DNA of 36,337 nt, taken from the IMG/VR virus record IMGVR_UViG_3300031223_000002, positions 1 to 36,337 of that record. One strand, given 5' to 3'. Made by a program: the position numbers and the translations under genes. The notes below the pieces were generated by a model, which did no database searches, was not told where the DNA came from, and saw only the letters and a program-made list of their open reading frames with translations. The DNA is from a virus. Below are positions 1 to 7,859 of this stretch, piece after piece. The stretch's first letter is position 1. Each line of letters starts with the position of its first letter.

Positions 1-127
1 TCGCCAGCCGCTTCGCCCGTCAGATCGTCAATTGAAATGTCGCCTGCCGCGCCGACGTAAAGAGCGCGGCACGTGCCGAGTGCTAAATCAGTGGAGTCGT
101 TCGGAGTGACTGCGCGAGTTGCGCCGC
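1..127. repeat. Terminal direct repeat, left copy
   Basis: Bases 1-127 are identical to 36211-36337, the last bases of the window. The copy lies inside a coding sequence that reads continuously across the join, so it is best seen as overlap left by assembling a circular or circularly permuted molecule. 127 is also a common maximal k-mer of short-read assemblers. Confidence 0.97.
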
Positions 128-155
128 TTGAGTGTGTTGATGTTTGGATTGGCAT
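1..155 (-). CDS. Spike base protein, RcGTA rcc01079-like (5' part; gene crosses the window ends)
   Basis: The gene starts at ATG 155, runs off the window at base 1 and continues on the minus strand at 36210, ending at a TAG at 36105-36107. Joined, it is 261 bp and encodes 86 residues. The translated protein has an RALYVGAAGDIS segment in the middle and ends in VNATGTTATSIVALY, the signature of the small spike base family known from the Rhodobacter gene transfer agent (rcc01079). These proteins sit at the capsid or tail spike base and are usually followed by the receptor-binding fibre, as here (LamG protein starting at 36103). A 19-bp palindrome-like site ends six bases before the start codon and no Shine-Dalgarno sequence is visible. 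The family call rests on recalled sequence patterns, not a search. Confidence 0.8.
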   Translation of the reverse strand, partial: MPIQTSTHSSGATRAVTPNDSTDLALGTCRALYVGAAGDISIDDLTGEAAG

Positions 156-161
156 AATGTT

Positions 162-180
162 GTATTAGGTTATTGGATAC
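162..180 (-). promoter_or_regulatory. Late-unit palindrome site 1 (GTATTAG-N5-TGGATAC)
   Basis: A 19-bp element upstream of the spike base start at 155. One half-site is the perfect TGGATAC and the other is degenerate. The surrounding 25 bases (157-181) are identical to 9011-9035 before another structural gene. On the minus strand TAATAC could serve as a -10 box with TTTACA 17 bases upstream, so promoter and operator may overlap. Confidence 0.5.
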
Positions 181-195
181 GTTTTGTAAAGATCG

Positions 196-2001
196 TTATG
201 CTTTGAATCCCGTGTTAGTTATAGCCGAGCCACCCGACAGCGTTATATCTGCTGCATCAAAGGCGTGTGTCTGATTGAGTATGCCTTGGATGTAAACTGT
301 CTGTGCCGATGGTGCGTCGATTGAGACGCCACCTGCACCCGTGATGATTCTAGGGTTATGGAGTTGAACGTTGCCCGTAACGGTAGCCCCGTAGGAGATG
401 CCCTTAGACGAGGCTGTGGTGTTTACAAATGCGCAATTGTTGGCGATGAATGTGCCAGACCAGCTTGCAGCAAACTCAACTACGTCTCCACCTGATTCGG
501 TGGATTCGATTCGGGAATTGTTTATGGTTAGCGAGCCTGAGCTAGTTAAGTAGATTGGAGGGAAAGAAGTTCCGTCGTGTGAGTTGTTGGCGTTGTTAAT
601 GGTCTGAGTTCCACCAAGGCATAGAATAAAAGTCCCAGCGTTACCCACCGTTTGTGTTCCACCATTGCATCGAATATAAGTCCCCGCGTTACCTGCTATT
701 TGAGTTCCGTTAGCGCATTCAATTACAGTTCCAGCGTTACCCGCTATTTGAGTTCCGTTAGCGCAATAAATATAAGTCCCAGCGTTACCTGCCGTCTGGG
801 TTCCGCCATCGCATTGAATATAAGAACCAACATCTCCCTTGCAGACCACATTTGCGCTTGCGTTACGGACTCTAAAATTCCCGCCAATATCGCCGTCAAT
901 CGTGAACGTAAATGCTCCTATGACATCAAAGCTTGGGCTAATTGCACCCTGCTCGATTGTCAAGTCCACACCATCTTTACCGCCTAATGCTGACTCTGCC
1001 GAATAGTCACCAGCAAATACGTGTATCGTGTCTCCGCTAGTTGCTGCTGCAAGTGCTGCTGTGCAAGTCAGAAATGGATTACCAAAATCATGAACGTCTA
1101 GTCCTGTCCGAGTGTCGGTTCCGCTCTTCGCTACAAATATCACGTTGGAGTAAATGATTTCTGACAGCACGCCTAAAGCCGTGGCCCAAGTCGCCGAGCT
1201 AAAATTGCCATTGGAATTAGGATTTGCCGCGAACTCGTCAAGCGCGTCCGGCAAGTCTGCCGCCGGAAATGCTGCCGCCGTCATGCCCGAAGAAGCGACG
1301 CGGCAAGGCACGCGTGCCAGCGCATCGCCGTCAACTGATACTTCTAAGATAAAATTGCCATATGGATCGTCTGCGACTGCTTGCGCGAGGCGTGCAGTGT
1401 TTGCGTCCAGCGTGCCGCTAAATCCGCTTGTGATTGTGGTCCATGAGCTAGTGTAGATCGCTGGCTGCCGTCGCACCTCGACGACTTGCTGCGCTCTTGT
1501 CGTGGCTGTGCCTGTGACTGATGCGCTCGGCGTGACTGTCGATTCAGGCGTGAGGTCAACTGAGTTTGCCGTCAACGTGGTTCTAGCCCCGACTGTTCGC
1601 CAAATTAAAGAATATAGCGAATCGCTGATTTTGTAAACATCAACGAGAGCGCCGTCCGGCCCGGTGCCAGCATTTAGCGCGTTTAAGTAGTCCTCGACTG
1701 CGCTGCCGCTTGCTCCATATGGAATCGCGCTCGTGACTGCCGCCCCTGCGTCAGTAATAGTAAACGAGCCGCTTGACGGCTTTGCGCCGGGCTTCGTGAT
1801 CGAGACTTTGACAGACGCCGCCCCTGATCCACTGAGCGAGTCATATGTGCCGTTGCTTTTGACGAGATACAGATTGATGTCTTGCGTCTCGCCTTCGACG
1901 ATTGTCCACATTGGGACGGGTTGCCGTGGTCGAGTTAGGCCCGCGACTACTGCGGTTTCGATGCTTCCTGCGTCGGTGTTAATAAATAGATCGCGGCTCA
2001 T
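196..2001 (-). CDS. Tail fibre / tailspike-like protein with 16-residue tandem repeats
   Basis: 601 residues. Residues 1-250 look like a phage baseplate or fibre N-terminal domain: short beta-rich segments and an Ala/Thr/Val-rich linker near 150-170. From about residue 286 (NVIFVAKSGTDTRTG) the sequence resembles the opening of right-handed beta-helix (pectin-lyase fold) proteins, with the segment TSGDTIHVFAGDY at 321-333. Residues 394-471 hold nearly five copies of a 16-residue unit, YIxCxGGTQxAGNAGT, which suits stacked beta-helix rungs. No catalytic residues were recognised, so it is called a fibre or spike rather than a depolymerase. It follows the tail genes and precedes the spike base gene. 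The start ATG at 2001 lies two bases after a 19-bp palindrome site. Confidence 0.75.
   Translation of the reverse strand: MSRDLFINTDAGSIETAVVAGLTRPRQPVPMWTIVEGETQDINLYLVKSNGTYDSLSGSGAASVKVSITKPGAKPSSGSFTITDAGAAVTSAIPYGASGSAVEDYLNALNAGTGPDGALVDVYKISDSLYSLIWRTVGARTTLTANSVDLTPESTVTPSASVTGTATTRAQQVVEVRRQPAIYTSSWTTITSGFSGTLDANTARLAQAVADDPYGNFILEVSVDGDALARVPCRVASSGMTAAAFPAADLPDALDEFAANPNSNGNFSSATWATALGVLSEIIYSNVIFVAKSGTDTRTGLDVHDFGNPFLTCTAALAAATSGDTIHVFAGDYSAESALGGKDGVDLTIEQGAISPSFDVIGAFTFTIDGDIGGNFRVRNASANVVCKGDVGSYIQCDGGTQTAGNAGTYIYCANGTQIAGNAGTVIECANGTQIAGNAGTYIRCNGGTQTVGNAGTFILCLGGTQTINNANNSHDGTSFPPIYLTSSGSLTINNSRIESTESGGDVVEFAASWSGTFIANNCAFVNTTASSKGISYGATVTGNVQLHNPRIITGAGGVSIDAPSAQTVYIQGILNQTHAFDAADITLSGGSAITNTGFKA
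589..822 (-). repeat. Tandem 48-bp repeats inside the fibre gene
   Basis: About 4.9 copies of a 48-bp unit encode the 16-residue repeat YIxCxGGTQxAGNAGT. The two central copies are nearly identical at DNA level, suggesting recent copy-number change or gene conversion. The Cys in each unit is regularly spaced and would line up on one face of a beta-helix. Confidence 0.9.
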
Positions 2002-2003
2002 TT

Positions 2004-2022
2004 GTATTCAGATTGTTGATAC
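2004..2022 (-). promoter_or_regulatory. Late-unit palindrome site 2 (GTATTCA-N5-TTGATAC)
   Basis: Same 7-5-7 layout as the perfect sites at 7824 and 13459, with one change in each arm. It ends two bases before the fibre start codon at 2001. A TTGACA box lies upstream at about 2034-2039 on the minus strand. Confidence 0.5.
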
Positions 2023-2047
2023 GTTGCTCAGATTGTCAATTTGATAG

Positions 2048-3007
2048 TTAGAGCGGCAGGCCCGTCGTGGCGCTATACATTGGCGTGCCGTCTTCTTTGG
2101 CGTAAGGCCACCATGCAACCGGTTGCATGGTGAAGTCGGTGATACTCGTTGCAATAGGGGACAAATAGAGTTTGCAACTCAGCGAACTGCCACCCGCCAG
2201 TTTAATTATTAAGTCGGCCAGATAAGTGAGACTGCCCGCCGCAAGTGTATTTGCGAAATCTCCAGTTAAACCATCGTCAGCAAAAAGCTCAAAGCGAAGA
2301 TTCAACCAAAGCTCGCCTGCTGCGTCGGTTGGCGACGATCCAGTAAATGCGACTTGTAGATTAGATTCACAGACTGCTTCAATTTCATCGCCTGTCGTGC
2401 CATTGACCAAAGATTTAATTCCGAACTTCGGCGCTGCTGAATATCCACCGGTCGTGTTCTGGTAAAAGCTAAGTCCGAAAGGAAGAGAAGTTGCAGCAGG
2501 ATTGAGATCGCCACCATTACGAGGCATCGGAGTCCCTAGCCACATTGCTTCTTCAGAAATGAAATCTCGATAGTCGATATCAGTCACTCCCGCGACATTA
2601 ACTGTGTATTCTGTGTCGAGAGATGCGCGATCAATGTCTTCATCATTTGCGCAGACGAGGAAAGTTCTTTCAGAAAAATCGAAGTCACTTGATTCATTGA
2701 TGCTCGACGCGAGCTTTGTCGGTGGCGCTGCTGTGATCGCGCTGATGACTCGATCCGTGCTTCCGTCGATTGCGGCAGTGAATCCACCACCATCAAAGCG
2801 AAAGTCACGAATTTGATAAACGATTTGATGCAGCTCTTCGAGCGTGACTTGCAAAGGATAAGCAGTTCCATCTCCACATTCAACTTGACCTGTCACCGGA
2901 GTCGTCTTCACGCCTTTGATGTATTTGACCTTTGGCTCGTTGAGCGAGACAGCGAATCCGTTTTTAATGACGGCCCCTTTGCGCTTAAAATGTATGCGCT
3001 CTCCCAT
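2048..3007 (-). CDS. Tail or baseplate protein of unknown function
   Basis: 319 residues. No motif is recognised. The start ATG at 3007 overlaps the stop of the preceding gene as TAATG, so it is translated in step with it. The N-terminus is basic (KRKGAVIKNGF) and the rest is beta-rich, with many Asp, Ser, Thr and Gly residues. Its place between the tape measure block and the fibre suggests a distal tail, baseplate or fibre-attachment role by position only. It is soluble-looking, without membrane segments. Confidence 0.6.
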   Translation of the reverse strand: MGERIHFKRKGAVIKNGFAVSLNEPKVKYIKGVKTTPVTGQVECGDGTAYPLQVTLEELHQIVYQIRDFRFDGGGFTAAIDGSTDRVISAITAAPPTKLASSINESSDFDFSERTFLVCANDEDIDRASLDTEYTVNVAGVTDIDYRDFISEEAMWLGTPMPRNGGDLNPAATSLPFGLSFYQNTTGGYSAAPKFGIKSLVNGTTGDEIEAVCESNLQVAFTGSSPTDAAGELWLNLRFELFADDGLTGDFANTLAAGSLTYLADLIIKLAGGSSLSCKLYLSPIATSITDFTMQPVAWWPYAKEDGTPMYSATTGLPL

Positions 3008-3603
3008 TATGCCGACCCTCCTGCGAAGATTGGGGCGTAGTAAAACTGTCCAGAAGTGAACGCTTCAACTAGCTCGGCGTTTCCTGATCGGTGTTGGAGA
3101 AGAACGCCGCCGCTGACTTCTGCTATGAGGGTTCTGTGAAATTCAACGTATGTGCTGCCGCTATCAAACGTAATCTCGTTTTGCGAAGAACTTGTGACTT
3201 CGAGCGTAAATGGAGTCGTCGCGTCGAGAACTCCTGCGCTCGACTGTTTGAGTTTTATATATGCGTAAGAGCCTGAAGTCGAGCCAAGTGCTGATACCGC
3301 TGTCGCGGCATTCGCTATAACATAGCGGCCTGCTGAAATGGCGATGCTTCCAGCGTCGAGCGTCCCGGTAAACGGCAAAACGCTTGGAGTCCCTGTGGCT
3401 ACTGCGGATGGATCGGAATTTAATTTTAGAATTGACGACTTCTCCCCGACTTCGAGCAGCTCAGCTGTGCCGGCTTCGCCGTCCGAGTTAGCTTCGACAC
3501 GAGCTATTGTCTGATTAGAGAGCGCGTTTACGCGGGCGATGAGTTCGGCGATGCTTTTACGCATCGAGCGCCAGCCGCGTGATAAGTCTTTGATGTTTTG
3601 CAT
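3007..3603 (-). CDS. Minor tail protein, unknown
   Basis: 198 residues. Residues 10-40 are helical and probably coiled coil (RSMRKSIAELIARVNALSNQ), followed by a beta-rich, Ser/Thr/Gly/Ala-rich body. This layout is common in fibre-attachment or trimeric tail proteins. The start at 3603 overlaps the previous stop as TAATG and its own stop overlaps the next start in the same way. No specific family is recognised. Confidence 0.6.
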   Translation of the reverse strand: MQNIKDLSRGWRSMRKSIAELIARVNALSNQTIARVEANSDGEAGTAELLEVGEKSSILKLNSDPSAVATGTPSVLPFTGTLDAGSIAISAGRYVIANAATAVSALGSTSGSYAYIKLKQSSAGVLDATTPFTLEVTSSSQNEITFDSGSTYVEFHRTLIAEVSGGVLLQHRSGNAELVEAFTSGQFYYAPIFAGGSA

Positions 3604-4238
3604 TATCTAGCTTGTATCTCGTATTTTTGCACCTCGAATATGTTGCCCATATATCTGAGTGGTGTGTTGCGAATGACGAGCCAATCTTTCGCCGTGATGC
3701 TTGCAGTGTATTCGGCGAAGGTTGGCGAAGTATCTTCGCCTCGCACGTAAGGCACGACTTTGCTGGCACCAGTCACTTGGAATATTGCGCTGAAGGTAAA
3801 CGTCTGTCCGACTTGATATGTATGCGTGACGCGCACCGGCGACTGCTCGGCTGTCGGCGGTCGCTGTATGACATAACTGTTGTTGATGAGTCCGGGGAAT
3901 TCTTTGATTTCGGAGCCGACAACTTCCGTCCATGTGCCGGGGACAGTCGCAAACTTTCGAGTAAATTCGACGATCCCGCCGTCAGAATATGAGTGGCCAA
4001 AGTCGCCAACAAAAAACGCGTTTGCGTTTGCCGTGAATGGCAATGCTATGACGCCTGCTGCTGCTGCGGTTGTCATTGCTGTGCCGATTGTGACTGCCGT
4101 ATAAGCGGAGACGTTCACCTTGCAATTCATGCAGTAAACTTTCGCCGTAGGAACGCCCTCCTCTATGAACGGGTATTCGATCCAGCTCTCTTCTGCGCGA
4201 GCCGTATTAAAGGCGGTTACGTTGTATGGAATGCTCAT
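3603..4238 (-). CDS. Distal tail-like protein, unknown
   Basis: 211 residues, directly after the tape measure gene (start 4238, three bases after the tape measure stop). This is the usual position of a distal tail protein. The body is beta-rich with a CMNCK pair near residue 36 and a conserved-looking DWLVIRNTPLRYMGNIFEVQKYE near the C-terminus, reminiscent of proteins that deal with tail-tip geometry. The function is inferred from position. Confidence 0.55.
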   Translation of the reverse strand: MSIPYNVTAFNTARAEESWIEYPFIEEGVPTAKVYCMNCKVNVSAYTAVTIGTAMTTAAAAGVIALPFTANANAFFVGDFGHSYSDGGIVEFTRKFATVPGTWTEVVGSEIKEFPGLINNSYVIQRPPTAEQSPVRVTHTYQVGQTFTFSAIFQVTGASKVVPYVRGEDTSPTFAEYTASITAKDWLVIRNTPLRYMGNIFEVQKYEIQAR

Positions 4239-4241
4239 CCT

Positions 4242-6077
4242 TTAAGTTCCTTTTAGCTCCTTTTCGATTGATTTTAATATATTCGTGTGACGTTCAAGTT
4301 CTTTGTCTTTTTCGGACCTCTCGGCTTCCGGGCCGCCGCGAAGCCCGGACTGTAATTGTTCTTCGGTAAAGTTGCCTACTCTCCACCCGTCTTTGTATTT
4401 ATTAAAAGTGCCATCTGCGTTGCGGGCGAATCGCATATCTTTTCCGAGAGACTTTGCGTAGGCGTTTGCAGCGCGTCGTAAATCCGCCCCTGTTAGTTCT
4501 CCGAGTTTCGTAGCCACCGAACTGTAGTTTCCGCCGCCATCACCGCCGCCATCGCCGCCGCCAGTTGATCCACCGCCGGTTGATCCGCCACCTCCTGATA
4601 ACTCAGCTTTGATCTGTTTGTTTGCTATGATGATCGCCTCGCGCTTGGTCGCGCCAGTTTCATTCATTATTTCGAGTATGCGCTCGGCTAGTTTTATTCG
4701 ATTTCTTAGTGCCTCAGCCAATGCGTCTTCCCCTCGCGTCTCCGCTTTGAGCGCGGCAAGCTTCATGTCCATCAGCTTTTTTTGCCACTCTAGATCGCCG
4801 CCATCGCCGCCGCCAGTTGATTCTTTCTCAGCTCTATTAATATTTTTTACTAAATTTACCGCTTTTAGGAGGGAAATTTCGTATTTGTTTGAAATCTCAA
4901 TTGCTTTTTTCATCGACTCAATTTTCGATTCAAGTTCTTCTGCTGCTGCTTTTTCTCCCTTCGCCCGAAGCTGTAACGCTTCAAGCTCTTTGCTGTTTAT
5001 GAATCGCTCGCGTTCAATGTCTATCGCATCTTTAACCTTTTTGTAGTATTCTTTTATTTGATCCTCTAGAGATTTAATGGCAGTCTCTTGATCATTGATT
5101 GATCCTGTCGTTTTATCAATTGCTTCAGTGACCGGCTTTTGTGCATCCGCAACGCCTTCAGCTGCTTTTTCCTTCTCTGCTAGCATTCGTTTTTCTTTAG
5201 CTATTATTACATCCTGCTCTCTTACAAATTTATCGGTGTGTTTATTGATGGCTCCTTTCCATTTATCGAACCATGAATCTGGAATGACAGGGCTAAAGGC
5301 AAGGAGCTCAACTGTCACGTTAGCCATAAATTGAGCCAGCCGAAGCCCTATTTTTTTTAGTTTTGCCTCTAGCCCAATACCGCTAATCAGGTCAGCTACG
5401 TAGATCGTAGACTTATTCTTGAACCGCTCAATCGTGTCAGAAGCTTTGTCTAGCGCCTTCTGAGTTTGCTCATCCATCACGCCATAAGCCTTTTTAATAT
5501 CTTCAGCCATTTTGCCGTAGCCATCTTTGTCGAGTCGCTTGAATACTTCGATCAGGCGCGGTGCGTTACGCTGTCCGAAGATTTCAATTGCTGCCGTCAG
5601 AGCGCCTTGCTTATCCTTTGCTCCAGCAATCGCTCGACCAATAGTCTCAAACTGTTCCTCGGGCTTCATTGCTCTAAGGTCTTCAACATTAAGGCCAAGT
5701 CGCTCAAAAGCTCGCACGTATGTAGTCAGCCCCTCAGAGCCTTGGACTACGGCTTTTTGCATTACAAGGATGGCTTTCTCCATGCTCTTTGCCTCGCCGC
5801 CAGCATCAAGTAAAGCGCCTCGAAAGACTTGAAATTCCTCCGTCGCGAAGCCTGTCGAAATCGCAATATCCGACAACTCAGAACCGAGCTTGATCGCGCT
5901 TCGCGAAAGCATAACGAATCCTGCCGCCGCCGAGGTAAGCCCGATCTTCGTGAGTTTGTTTGCAACGCCGACGACGCCCTTGCCAAATCGACTGAGCGAC
6001 TTTTTCGAGCGTTGCATACCGCGCTCGAAGCCCGACGAGTCGAGTCCGAGCCTTGCGTTAATATCAGCTTTGGCCAT
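4242..6077 (-). CDS. Tail tape measure protein
   Basis: 611 residues. The opening ADINARLGLDSSGFERGM followed by basic helices and a hydrophobic segment (LTSAAAGFVML, about 47-57) is typical of phage tail tape measure proteins, which set tail length and are ejected with the DNA. Long Lys/Glu-rich helices fill residues 120-450. A Gly/Ser/Thr/Asp-rich linker (GGGSTGGGSTGGGDGGG-like) near residues 495-520 separates a C-terminal domain; a shorter TGGGDGGD copy lies near residue 422. The start ATG 6077 overlaps the upstream gene by 14 bp. At roughly 1.5 angstrom per residue the tail would be near 90 nm, an estimate only. Confidence 0.88.
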   Translation of the reverse strand: MAKADINARLGLDSSGFERGMQRSKKSLSRFGKGVVGVANKLTKIGLTSAAAGFVMLSRSAIKLGSELSDIAISTGFATEEFQVFRGALLDAGGEAKSMEKAILVMQKAVVQGSEGLTTYVRAFERLGLNVEDLRAMKPEEQFETIGRAIAGAKDKQGALTAAIEIFGQRNAPRLIEVFKRLDKDGYGKMAEDIKKAYGVMDEQTQKALDKASDTIERFKNKSTIYVADLISGIGLEAKLKKIGLRLAQFMANVTVELLAFSPVIPDSWFDKWKGAINKHTDKFVREQDVIIAKEKRMLAEKEKAAEGVADAQKPVTEAIDKTTGSINDQETAIKSLEDQIKEYYKKVKDAIDIERERFINSKELEALQLRAKGEKAAAEELESKIESMKKAIEISNKYEISLLKAVNLVKNINRAEKESTGGGDGGDLEWQKKLMDMKLAALKAETRGEDALAEALRNRIKLAERILEIMNETGATKREAIIIANKQIKAELSGGGGSTGGGSTGGGDGGGDGGGNYSSVATKLGELTGADLRRAANAYAKSLGKDMRFARNADGTFNKYKDGWRVGNFTEEQLQSGLRGGPEAERSEKDKELERHTNILKSIEKELKGT

Positions 6078-6687
6078 TGTTGTTGAGTTGGATTAAGATT
6101 TCACGTTTGATTGAGCGGACGGATTCCGGCTCAAGGGTTTTGTATTCTGGCAACGTCGCGATGCGGATCGCAGTCTGCAGTTGTAGAATCTGGCAGAGCG
6201 GCCAATCGAGAACGCTTTGCGGTGCTTGCCCGTATCGGTGCGCCACTTCGTCAATCGCGCTCACGATTCCCTCGGTCGCCGGAAACTTGTTTGATCGCGA
6301 GACGCCAGAGCCGCCAGTCGATTGCTCAATTGCTAGAGTCTCAAATGCGGCGTTTAAATGCTCTGTGGCGTCGCCATATACTTCAAGCGCGTCCTTAGAC
6401 TCGACTGCTTTCTTAATCGCTTCCTTACGTTGTTTTACGTCGCCACCGATTAAATACTCGGTTGAGTTGCGCCAAATGTAATTTAGCAAGTCATTTACTG
6501 TCAAATCGTCGCCAGTAAAGAGCGCGTTCTTCGCAAGTCGCAAGTCGATCCATGCGCGTGCCGTCAATGGCTTGACTGCGACGCCTGCGATCTCGTCAGC
6601 GTGGCCGACGCTCGACCAAGCAACAAGTCGCGCCTGCGTGATGCGGGCTTTTTCTTCGGCAAGTTGCTGTGCTAGTTCGTCAATCAT
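6064..6687 (-). CDS. Tail assembly chaperone-like protein
   Basis: 207 residues, immediately upstream of and overlapping the tape measure gene, after the tail tube candidate. That is the canonical place for tail assembly chaperones, which bind the tape measure before tube assembly. The sequence is helical with an internal AWIDLRLAKNALFTG stretch like DUF-type tail chaperones. No frameshift product was identified. A strong intrinsic terminator ends seven bases before the start, so expression depends on read-through or an unseen promoter. Confidence 0.55.
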   Translation of the reverse strand: MIDELAQQLAEEKARITQARLVAWSSVGHADEIAGVAVKPLTARAWIDLRLAKNALFTGDDLTVNDLLNYIWRNSTEYLIGGDVKQRKEAIKKAVESKDALEVYGDATEHLNAAFETLAIEQSTGGSGVSRSNKFPATEGIVSAIDEVAHRYGQAPQSVLDWPLCQILQLQTAIRIATLPEYKTLEPESVRSIKREILIQLNNNGQS

Positions 6688-6693
6688 TTTGGA

Positions 6694-6730
6694 TAAAAAA
6701 GCCCCGCCCGCACGTGGGCAGGCGAGGCTA
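6694..6730 (-). terminator. Intrinsic terminator after the tail tube unit
   Basis: On the minus strand, AGCCTCGCCTGC pairs with GCGGGCGGGGCT (12 pairs, two of them G-U) around a short loop, followed by six T residues. It lies between the 48-residue gene (ends 6752) and the tail chaperone (starts 6687), and would lower expression of chaperone and tape measure relative to the abundant tube protein. Confidence 0.85.
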
Positions 6731-6751
6731 AACTATGAACCATGAAAAAAA

Positions 6752-6898
6752 TTACTTATCGGCCTTTGGCTTGGTTAGTTTCTCAGCTGCGCCGCGCTCG
6801 ATGAGCCATTCGGCTACGCCGTCAGAAACTTCGACGATATCGCCTTTTTTACAAGGCTCGCCAGCGATGAACTTTGCGCATGTCAGTTTGATTTTCAT
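6752..6898 (-). CDS. Small head-tail or tail protein, 48 residues
   Basis: ATG at 6898 to TAA at 6752-6754. The sequence begins MKIKLTCAKFIAGEPCKKGD and continues with IVEVSDGVAEWLIERGAAE, a pattern shared by small proteins common in phage structural clusters (a short beta domain in which a bound ligand or start of a tail accessory is implied, often annotated DUF7210). It follows the tube protein by four bases and precedes the terminator, so it is likely made at the same high level. Confidence 0.65.
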   Translation of the reverse strand: MKIKLTCAKFIAGEPCKKGDIVEVSDGVAEWLIERGAAEKLTKPKADK

Positions 6899-6902
6899 AT
6901 AA

Positions 6903-7277
6903 TTAGGCTTGGTAAGATACTAAGATCGCGGTCATCTCGAACGTGTCGAATTCGTCTTTGTCGCGAGCTACGGTCACGTCCTTGACAACGAGCGTCGAAG
7001 CTGTGCCGCTGCGGTCGTAGTCGTGAGTGAACTCAGTGCCTACGGGCGGAAGAACGGTCGCAGCCAAAGCGCGTTGCAACGTGTAGCTGACCTCGATTTG
7101 ATCCGAGCCAGCGCGAAGCATGAAGTCAGCGCGGTCGCCATTGGCGTCGGTGCGACTAATTATGCGGTTTTCTTTCGATGCCCCAGATACGGAGTCTGCG
7201 ATGTAAGCGATAGCGTCGATAGTTACGGTTTCAAGCCCTTGACCGAGGCTTGCGGTTGTTGAATATGGAACTGACAT
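6903..7277 (-). CDS. Major tail tube protein candidate
   Basis: 124 residues, beta-rich, without membrane or catalytic motifs. It sits after the head-tail joining genes and before the tail chaperone and tape measure, the usual place of the major tail protein. Segments such as FMLRAGSDQIEVSYTLQR and DKDEFDTFEMTAILVSY alternate polar and hydrophobic residues as in tube beta sheets. It has no Shine-Dalgarno sequence; the upstream region is AAC/CAAT-rich. The downstream terminator supports high, separate expression. Assignment is by position and composition. Confidence 0.55.
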   Translation of the reverse strand: MSVPYSTTASLGQGLETVTIDAIAYIADSVSGASKENRIISRTDANGDRADFMLRAGSDQIEVSYTLQRALAATVLPPVGTEFTHDYDRSGTASTLVVKDVTVARDKDEFDTFEMTAILVSYQA

Positions 7278-7321
7278 GATTTGAGTTGGTTATTGGTTTG
7301 AGGTTTGTATTCAGATTACAA

Positions 7322-7831
7322 CTACACCCAGGCAGTTGGCAAGATTGAAAATTGAGAGTCAAAGGTCAGCGTCGTCTCGTCGTAGATGCCATCTACTGAA
7401 TGACTTGTGCCGCTTGGCCTAAAAAACTGGATCGCGTAGTATTCGAGATACGTTTCGAGCGCCGAGCCTTTCGCTTGCGATAAGCTCACGACTTGGCGAA
7501 CAAGAGCGACAAGCTCCTGGTGTCTCGATCTTAGCCCCTCTGAAATATCGCCTCCATCATCAAAGCGTTTTGTGCGAACGATGAACTCGAACTCTGCCGC
7601 GTATTGATCGTATTCAGGTTTGTCTCCGCCTGCAGGTGATGGATTGTAGTGGCCAGTCACTGCGCCTGTCGTCATTGTGACGCCCGTATAATCATCAGGG
7701 AGCGTCTCAAACTGAATCGACTGCTCGCACTCGACGAGGTTCTCAGCGAGCCAGAGACGCAGAGCGCCTTCGATGTTTCCTTCAAAGTTGTAAAGTTCGG
7801 CTAGGCTCGCGGCTGGCATATCTGTATCCAT
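7322..7831 (-). CDS. Tail completion / tail terminator-like protein
   Basis: 169 residues from ATG 7831; a start at ATG 7819 (165 residues) is equally likely because it would place the 19-bp palindrome just before the start, as in the gene at 13456. Position between the gp10-like protein and the tube gene is typical of tail terminators, which cap the tube and join it to the head. The central part, EFEFIVRTKRFDDGGDISEGL, resembles a beta-sheet domain followed by helices. No family is firmly recognised. Confidence 0.5.
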   Translation of the reverse strand: MDTDMPAASLAELYNFEGNIEGALRLWLAENLVECEQSIQFETLPDDYTGVTMTTGAVTGHYNPSPAGGDKPEYDQYAAEFEFIVRTKRFDDGGDISEGLRSRHQELVALVRQVVSLSQAKGSALETYLEYYAIQFFRPSGTSHSVDGIYDETTLTFDSQFSILPTAWV

Positions 7832-7842
7832 AAAATGGATAC
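7824..7842 (-). promoter_or_regulatory. Late-unit palindrome site 3 (perfect GTATCCA-N5-TGGATAC)
   Basis: Perfect 7-bp arms with a five-base spacer, four bases upstream of ATG 7819 and overlapping ATG 7831. A TTGACA box lies upstream at 7850-7855 on the minus strand, as at the second perfect site (13459). Candidate operator or mRNA hairpin controlling the tail unit. Confidence 0.6.
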
Positions 7843-7859
7843 GCTGATTTGTCAATTCA

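Noticed and set aside
589-822. CRISPR-like array
   Set aside because: Units are contiguous 48-bp coding repeats without spacers, inside a fibre gene.
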